A stretch of 64,000 nt of DNA from an uncultured Prevotellaceae bacterium (lineage in GTDB: Bacteria > Bacteroidota > Bacteroidia > Bacteroidales > Bacteroidaceae): assembly GCA_946540735.1 (NCBI GenBank), contig CAMNIN010000010.1:1-64000 (forward strand). The letters run 5' to 3'. The translations under genes and the position numbers were made by a program. A model generated the notes under the pieces. It saw only the letters and a list, made by a program, of their open reading frames with translations, did no database searches and was not told the DNA's origin. Each line of letters begins with the position of its first letter. Positions within the stretch are counted from its first letter, which is position 1. Of the stretch, positions 57,901-64,000 are shown one piece after another.

Positions 57901-58305
57901 TCCGGCACCTATCATCATTTCACCTTCCACACCGATGCCCCTATCCCCGCCGGATTCCAGATGGTCACCGTGATCGGAGGCGATGTGCAGACCACACCAG
58001 TTGTGGCCGAGGGCCAAGCGTATACGTTTGATGTCTTCAGCGACTATTCATTCCTTGCCCTGCAGTATACGGGAGAGCAGACCTCGTCGGTCCACTTCGA
58101 CCGCATCACCCGCGAGGTGCTGGAGATCGATCCCACCGATATCCGTGGCATCACCACCGAGGAGTGCGACGTCGAGGTGGTCAGCACCCAGGTCTACAAC
58201 CTCTCCGGACAGCCCGTCAGTCAGTTGGGCAAGGGCGTCAACATCCTCAAGGAGAAACTCTCCAACGGTCGTGTCCGCACCCGTAAAGTGGTCGTGGCTG
58301 ATTAG
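54973..58305 (+). CDS. CE15-like glucuronoyl esterase with three copies of an uncharacterised accessory module and T9SS-like C-terminus
   Basis: [37 protein letters not shown]; repeated [20 protein letters not shown] modules; C-terminal [18 protein letters not shown]. Confidence 0.8.
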   Translation: [1110 protein letters not shown]

Positions 58306-58369
58306 TCCGGATATCGAGGATTGGCCTTTCAGGCTGTCCGATGGGGCCGGGCGCAGGCCCTTCCCTACA

Positions 58370-58446
58370 TGTAGAGACGTCGCATTGAGGCGTCTCTACA
58401 TTTTTTGCTCTTTTGGGTCTGGGAGACGCCCCGATGTGACGTCTCT
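58370..58446. repeat. MITE-like family 1, copy f (diverged)
   Basis: TGTAGAGACGTCGCATTGAGGCGTCTC...GGGAGACGCCCCGATGTGACGTCTCT. Confidence 0.8.
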
Positions 58447-58665
58447 TCTTTCTTATTAAAGGACTCACCAAATAAATTGCGTAAGAATAAGGTTTCCGGT
58501 GAGTAACACGCCATACTTTGTCAAGGAAGCGGAAAATTGCATGATTATGCGTGAAAAATCTGTTTTTGTCGAAAAAATGGGGTCGAAAACGCTTTTCTGA
58601 CATTCGAAAAGCCGCAAAAAAGTGAATTTGTCACTTAAAAAATTTTTTTTATTGCAAAAAATGTT

Positions 58666-58673
58666 TAATTTTG
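58666..58673 (+). promoter_or_regulatory. -7 element TAATTTTG for the second SusCD locus
   Basis: TAnnTTTG 134 bp before ATG 58808. Confidence 0.55.
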
Positions 58674-58807
58674 CATTTTCAAAGTAACAAATAACTTCTT
58701 TTCTGCGTGATGCAGGCTCTTATTGGAAATGCAAAAAAACTAACAAATTCTTATCTGAGGATTATATAATACATTAATTATATTTATTTAATTTAGTGAG
58801 AGAGTTT

Positions 58808-61800
58808 ATGACCAAAAAGTTAATTCTGTTTTTCGCATGCCTGTTCCTGTATACAGGAATGGCATTCGCTCAGATGGCCGTCAAGGGAACAGTCGTTTCC
58901 GAAGACGACGGCGAGCCGGTCGTGGGTGCTTCGATCCTTGTCGTGGGCACATCGACCGGAACGGTGACTGACGTAGACGGCAAGTTCAGCCTGACCATGC
59001 CGAGTGGAAAAAGCATTCTCCGCATTTCCTATGTGGGTATGGAACCCCTTGAGGTGAGCGCCCGTCCGAATATGAAAATCGTGCTCACCAGCGACCAGAA
59101 AGCCCTCGACGAGGTGATCGTCGTGGCCTTCGGCCAGCAGAAGCGCTCCTCGTTTACCGGTGCTGCCGCCGTGGTGGGTGCCGACGAGTTGAGCCAGAAG
59201 ATCACCACCAACGTGGCCGATGCCCTTGTCGGTAGCGTTCCAGGTCTCCAGATCCGCGGTTCGAGCGGTCAGCCCGGCGCCTCACAGGGCAACATCCACA
59301 TCCGTGGTATCGCCTCCATGTATGCCGACACCGAGCCCCTCGTGGTCGTCGACGGCGCCCCTTACAGCGGCAGTCTGTCCAACATCCCTCAGGACGACAT
59401 CGAGAGCATCACCGTGCTCAAGGACGCCGCCTCCGCCGCCCTTTATGGAGCCCGTGGTGCAGCCGGTGTGATCCTGATCACCACGAAGAAAGGCAAGACC
59501 CAGGAAGCCCAGGTCAATGTCGACATGAAGTGGGGTAACAACAGCCGCGCCGTGCAGGATTACGAGACCATCACCAATCCCGCCCAGTTCATGGAAGTCT
59601 ACTACAAGCAGTTCTACAACTACGCCGTGGCCAACGGACTTGACAATGCCGCAGCCAACAAGTGGGTCAACGACCGCATCATCACCGGTCAGCAGTGGGG
59701 CTTGCAGTACAATCCCTTCACCATCCCCACCGGCCAGTACCTCATCGGTCTGGACGGCAAGCTCAACCCCAACGCCAAGCTCGGCCGCGCCTACACCTAT
59801 GGCGGCGAGACCTACTACATGCAGCCCGACGACTGGCAGGACGCCGCCTATCACAACGGTTTCCGCCAGGAGTACAACGTGAACGTGAGCGGTGGCAGCA
59901 CCAAGAGCAGTTTCTATGCCTCCGCCAGTTACCTCAACGAGGACGGTATTATCGACAACTCCAACTACGAGCGTTTCTCGGGCCGTGTGAAGGCCGACTA
60001 CCAGGTGAAGGAATGGATGCGCGTGGGAGCCAATGTGGGTTATGTGCACAGCAACATGGAAGAGAATCCCAACTTCTCGGTCAGTTCGCTGGGTTCTAAC
60101 AACATGGCCTACTACACCTCGATGATCGCCCCCATCTATCCGCTCTTCGTGCGCACGCTCGATGCCAACGGCAACCCCGTGATCCGCACCGACCAGTATG
60201 GCCACCAGCAATATGACTACGGTGTGCCCTCCACCAACTTCCCCGGCAACGGCACCCGTCTGTTCCTCGCCACCGGTAACCCCATCGGCGCCAACAAATA
60301 CAACACTGCCGAGACCATAGCCAACGTGTTCACCGGTGCCATCACCCTTGACCTCGACATCACCCCCTGGCTGAAGTTCAACTCCAACAACAACATTAAC
60401 ATCGGCCAGAGCCAGGGCAGTGTCTATGGCAACCCGTTCTACGGACCCTCCGCCTCCGACAATGCCAACCTCGACAAGAACACCACCACCACGATGCGCC
60501 AGAACTATGTGCAGACCCTCAACTTCCACAAGCTCTTCGGTTTGCACGACGTGCAGGTGATGTTAGGCCACGAGTGGTACAAGACCACCACGAAATACCT
60601 GCAGGCCCTCGCCACCAAGGGATTCTCGCCCGAGGTGCCCGAGATCAACGCCTTCAGCAACCGCTATGACTCCCACAGTTACACCACCGAGTACAACGTG
60701 GAGGGATGGTTTGGCAATGCCCTTTACAACTACGACCAGAAATATTTCGGCTCGCTGTCTTACCGCCGCGATGCCTCCAGCCGTTTCCACCCCGACCACC
60801 GCTGGGGTAACTTCTGGAGTATCGGTGGCGCATGGATGATCTCCAAGGAGTCGTTCATGGAGAGCACCCGCTCGTGGATTGACCAGTTGAAGCTCAAGGC
60901 CTCCATCGGCCAGCAAGGCAACGACGGTATCGGCAACTGGGCCTATACCGACCTCTATTCCCTCTCGAAAGGCGACAACGGCATGCTGCCCTCCTTCTAC
61001 CGCATCGGCAACGAGGAGATCACCTGGGAGACGACCACCAACTTCAACGTCGGCGTGGAGTGGAGCTTCTGGAAGAGCCGTCTCACCGGTAGTCTCGATT
61101 TCTATACCAAGAAGACCGTCGACCAGCTGTTCTGGCTCTCCATTCCCGAGAGCTTCGGTTCACGCGGTTATTATGGCAACCTCGGCGACATCCGCAACAC
61201 CGGTATCGAGTTGGTGGTCAGCGGCGACGTGGTGCGCACGAAGAACATCGTGTGGAACATCACCGCCAACATGGCCCACAACGCCACCAAGATCCTCAAG
61301 TTGCCCGACAGCAAGACCCGTATCAACGGCGGATTCCGCGAGAGCGACTCCGGCACCAACTCTTCGCTGTGGTATGAGGTGGGACAGCCTCTCTACAACA
61401 TGATGGTGCCCGAGTTTGCCGGATTGGATGAGAATGGCCAGGCCCTCTACTGGCAGGATGAGAGTTTGCTGGAGACCGACGCTGAAGGAAACGTGACCAT
61501 GAACACCGCCAAGCCCGGCAAGGCCCACGATAAGACGACCACCGACTGGAACAAGGCCTCCTTCTACGCTCAGGGAAGTCTTCTCCCCAAGGTGACCGGC
61601 GGTTTCTCCACCACACTGAAAGTCTACGACTTCGACCTGAGCGCCACCTTCGACTTCCAGTTGGGCGGCAAGCTCTACGACAACCGCTACATGTCGCTGA
61701 TGACCAACGTGGCCACCTCCGGCAACGGCCAGACCTACCATAAGGACGTATTGAAATCGTGGAGTGCCGACAACAAAGGCAGCAACATCCCCCGCTGGCA

Positions 61801-62083
61801 GTTCAGCGACCTCTACACCGCCTCGCGCTCCGACCGCTTCCTCACCAGTGCGTCATACCTCAACTTCCAGAGTTTCACGGTGGGCTACACCCTTCCGAAG
61901 ACCCTCACCAGCAAGCTCTATCTCAGCAAGGTGCGCATCTACTGCCAAGGTGAGAACATCTGCTTCTGGAGCAAGCGCAAAGGTCTTGATCCCCGCTACT
62001 CATTCGCCGGCACCAACTCGGGTGGTGTGAATGCCTATTCACCCGCACGCACCATCATGGGAGGTATCCAGGTGTCATTCTAA
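58808..62083 (+). CDS. SusC/RagA family TonB-linked outer membrane protein
   Basis: VKGTVVSEDDGEPVVGASILVVGTSTGTVTDVDGKFSL; DEVIVVAFGQQKRSSFTGAAAV. Confidence 0.96.
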   Translation: MTKKLILFFACLFLYTGMAFAQMAVKGTVVSEDDGEPVVGASILVVGTSTGTVTDVDGKFSLTMPSGKSILRISYVGMEPLEVSARPNMKIVLTSDQKALDEVIVVAFGQQKRSSFTGAAAVVGADELSQKITTNVADALVGSVPGLQIRGSSGQPGASQGNIHIRGIASMYADTEPLVVVDGAPYSGSLSNIPQDDIESITVLKDAASAALYGARGAAGVILITTKKGKTQEAQVNVDMKWGNNSRAVQDYETITNPAQFMEVYYKQFYNYAVANGLDNAAANKWVNDRIITGQQWGLQYNPFTIPTGQYLIGLDGKLNPNAKLGRAYTYGGETYYMQPDDWQDAAYHNGFRQEYNVNVSGGSTKSSFYASASYLNEDGIIDNSNYERFSGRVKADYQVKEWMRVGANVGYVHSNMEENPNFSVSSLGSNNMAYYTSMIAPIYPLFVRTLDANGNPVIRTDQYGHQQYDYGVPSTNFPGNGTRLFLATGNPIGANKYNTAETIANVFTGAITLDLDITPWLKFNSNNNINIGQSQGSVYGNPFYGPSASDNANLDKNTTTTMRQNYVQTLNFHKLFGLHDVQVMLGHEWYKTTTKYLQALATKGFSPEVPEINAFSNRYDSHSYTTEYNVEGWFGNALYNYDQKYFGSLSYRRDASSRFHPDHRWGNFWSIGGAWMISKESFMESTRSWIDQLKLKASIGQQGNDGIGNWAYTDLYSLSKGDNGMLPSFYRIGNEEITWETTTNFNVGVEWSFWKSRLTGSLDFYTKKTVDQLFWLSIPESFGSRGYYGNLGDIRNTGIELVVSGDVVRTKNIVWNITANMAHNATKILKLPDSKTRINGGFRESDSGTNSSLWYEVGQPLYNMMVPEFAGLDENGQALYWQDESLLETDAEGNVTMNTAKPGKAHDKTTTDWNKASFYAQGSLLPKVTGGFSTTLKVYDFDLSATFDFQLGGKLYDNRYMSLMTNVATSGNGQTYHKDVLKSWSADNKGSNIPRWQFSDLYTASRSDRFLTSASYLNFQSFTVGYTLPKTLTSKLYLSKVRIYCQGENICFWSKRKGLDPRYSFAGTNSGGVNAYSPARTIMGGIQVSF

Positions 62084-62114
62084 TCCACTTTCAAATTTCA
62101 AAAGGAAACGCAAT

Positions 62115-63809
62115 ATGAAAAAGATATTTTCCACAATGATTGCAGCAGCCCTGGTGTCGATGACGTTCACAGGCTGCATTGAGGAGATTGACCCGCAGAA
62201 CAGTACGGTGACCGAGCAGCAGGCCAAGGACGCGCCCGGCGCATTCGACAATTTCGTACAGAACCTCACGGGCAATCTCGCCGGACAGTTCATCTATGCC
62301 AATGACGGCAGCCATTACGTCTTCGACTTCGGCTATACCTCCTTCTTCCTCATCCGCGACGTGATGGGCCAGGACATCGTGCCCGTGGGAACCAACAACT
62401 GGTTTGACACCTGGTATCAGGACTTCGCCTACCTCGCCCCCAACTACGCCCGCACTCAGTATCCCTGGACCCTCTATTTCGGATGGATCAAGGACTGCAA
62501 CACCGTGATCACCCTGGCCAACGCCATCGACTACGCCCAGCCCATCGAAGGCCGTGAGGTAGGCACCGGCATCGCCTACGCCCTCCGGGCCATGTACTAC
62601 CTCGACATGGTGCGCATGTATGCCGCAGAGCCCTATATCGCCAACAAGCAGGCCCTCACGGTGCCGAAAGTCACTGAGGCGACCACTATCGAGGGCGTGC
62701 AGAACAATCCCCGTATGACCTGGGAGGAAGCCTTCGACTTCATCCTCAAGGATCTCGACACCGCAGAGAAGCTCCTCGCCGGTTACAAGCGCAGCGATGT
62801 CTACACCCCCGACGTGAGCGTGGTCTACGGCATGAAAGCCCGCACCTACCTGGAGCGTCAGGACTGGGCCAACGCCGAGAAGTATGCCAAGATGGCTCAG
62901 GAAGGCTATGCCATGATGAGCAAGGAGGAGTACCTCAGCCGCGACTACGGTTTCAACTCCCCCAACTCCTCCTGGATGTTCGGTGTGACCTTCAAGGACA
63001 CCGACCCCAACATCGTGGAGAACGACGGCGACTCGTCGTGGGGAAGCGTGATGCTGCTTGAGAACGGCTTCGACTGCGGTTACGCCGCCAACTACGGAGG
63101 TCCCAACGTCATCGACCGTCACCTCTATGAGACCATCCCCGCCTCCGACTACCGCAAGCAGTGCTGGGTGGACTTCGCCCTCGAGGAGTTGATCGATCCC
63201 GATGCCGAGGACATCCCCGCCGACCTGCTCGCCGGACTGAGCGCCTACTCCGACTATCCCGAGCGCCTCTACGCCGCTGGAGTCGACAATGCCTCCTATG
63301 GTATCGGCGGCCTCTCGGTGAAGTTCCGCAACCAGGCCGGGAAAGCCAACGTGAAATACGACGCATGGGTGGTGGCCGTGCCCCTGATGCGCATCGAGGA
63401 GATGAAACTCATCGAGGCCGAAGCCGCCGGCATGCAGGATGAGAGCCGCGGCATCGCTCTGCTCACCGAATTCGCCAAGACCCGCGACCCCTATTACACC
63501 TACGGCACCCACCGCGACGCTTACTACAACACCTCCACCTCACAGTTCCAGAACGAGGTGTGGTGGCAGCGCAGGGTAGAGCTCTGGGGCGAGGGTTTCG
63601 CCACCTTCGACATCAAGCGCCTCAACAAGGGCGTGATCCGCTCCTATGCCGGCACCAACCACATCGAGGGTTGCCGCTTCAATGAGAGCACCTGTCCCAA
63701 CTGGATGGTGTGGTGCTTCGTCAACACCGAGGCCCAGTACAACCAGGCCCTGGTGAAGAACCCCGACCCGAAACGTCCCTCTGGCGACTCCGAGGAGTTT
63801 GCCTGGTAA
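62115..63809 (+). CDS. SusD/RagB family lipoprotein
   Basis: MKKIFSTMIAAALVSMTFTGCIEEID; ALRAMYYLDMVRMYA; WWQRRVELWGEGFATFDIKRLNKG. Confidence 0.93.
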   Translation: MKKIFSTMIAAALVSMTFTGCIEEIDPQNSTVTEQQAKDAPGAFDNFVQNLTGNLAGQFIYANDGSHYVFDFGYTSFFLIRDVMGQDIVPVGTNNWFDTWYQDFAYLAPNYARTQYPWTLYFGWIKDCNTVITLANAIDYAQPIEGREVGTGIAYALRAMYYLDMVRMYAAEPYIANKQALTVPKVTEATTIEGVQNNPRMTWEEAFDFILKDLDTAEKLLAGYKRSDVYTPDVSVVYGMKARTYLERQDWANAEKYAKMAQEGYAMMSKEEYLSRDYGFNSPNSSWMFGVTFKDTDPNIVENDGDSSWGSVMLLENGFDCGYAANYGGPNVIDRHLYETIPASDYRKQCWVDFALEELIDPDAEDIPADLLAGLSAYSDYPERLYAAGVDNASYGIGGLSVKFRNQAGKANVKYDAWVVAVPLMRIEEMKLIEAEAAGMQDESRGIALLTEFAKTRDPYYTYGTHRDAYYNTSTSQFQNEVWWQRRVELWGEGFATFDIKRLNKGVIRSYAGTNHIEGCRFNESTCPNWMVWCFVNTEAQYNQALVKNPDPKRPSGDSEEFAW

Positions 63810-63854
63810 TCCCGCCAAGCTATGTTACAACAAGGTAAACCAAATATTACAGAA

Positions 63855-64000
63855 ATGATGAAAACATATTATTATAACTTGTTCATTGCCTTGATGGCCG
63901 TGGTGGGACTCACCGCCTGCTCCGACAACGACGACGACTACCAGTGGGCCACCGTGACGGGCAATCAGGTATACTTCAGCAACCAGCTGCCCTCCAGCTA
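63855..64000 (+). CDS. Truncated lipoprotein in SusE/SusF position (runs off the right edge)
   Basis: MMKTYYYNLFIALMAVVGLTACSDNDDDYQWATVTGNQVYFSNQLPSS; immediately follows SusD. Confidence 0.6.
   Translation, partial: MMKTYYYNLFIALMAVVGLTACSDNDDDYQWATVTGNQVYFSNQLPSS

Noticed and set aside
62091-63512. 473-aa minus-strand ORF antisense to SusD
   Set aside because: Shadow ORF of a GC-rich SusD gene; composition typical of antisense translation

Overview
The window is most likely a Bacteroidales chromosome segment (Prevotella-like by protein flavour and TAnnTTTG-type -7 promoters; genus inferred, not tested). It carries: (1) a polysaccharide-degradation layer: PL11 rhamnogalacturonan lyase with autotransporter-like strand repeats, GH97, a CE8 pectinesterase with a SusC/SusD pair, a CE15-like esterase flanked by repeated modules of unknown family, a second SusC/SusD pair with a truncated lipoprotein at the right edge, a Ser-type sulfatase next to an anSME-type radical SAM maturase, and a large secreted beta-helix-like protein; (2) a housekeeping core: alaS, MerR regulator, Rel (RelA/SpoT), lytic transglycosylase, parB, parA, surE, lpxB, YggS-type PLP protein, TrmH-type methyltransferase; (3) secreted or surface proteins: BspA-like LRR, M6 protease, C10 protease with a C-terminal dockerin-like repeat, OmpA-family protein, patatin. 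No rRNA, tRNA, CRISPR array or transposase was recognised. The most unusual material is intergenic: a palindromic MITE-like element (GTAGAGACGTCACATTGGGGCGTCTC arms) at six loci with arms amplified at exact 23-bp or ~48-bp periods; a second mosaic family of short palindromes (ATTTGnAAT cores) at five loci; and a region at 30.95-32.33 kb with a 21-bp tandem repeat open in several frames, a 33-bp repeat interrupted by a G9 tract that would restore a longer ORF at G8, and a mosaic array. There are also candidate regulatory RNAs: an intrinsic terminator inside the first susC leader, and a short orphan promoter-terminator transcription unit near 35.9 kb. All calls come from reading the sequence; no database search was run.
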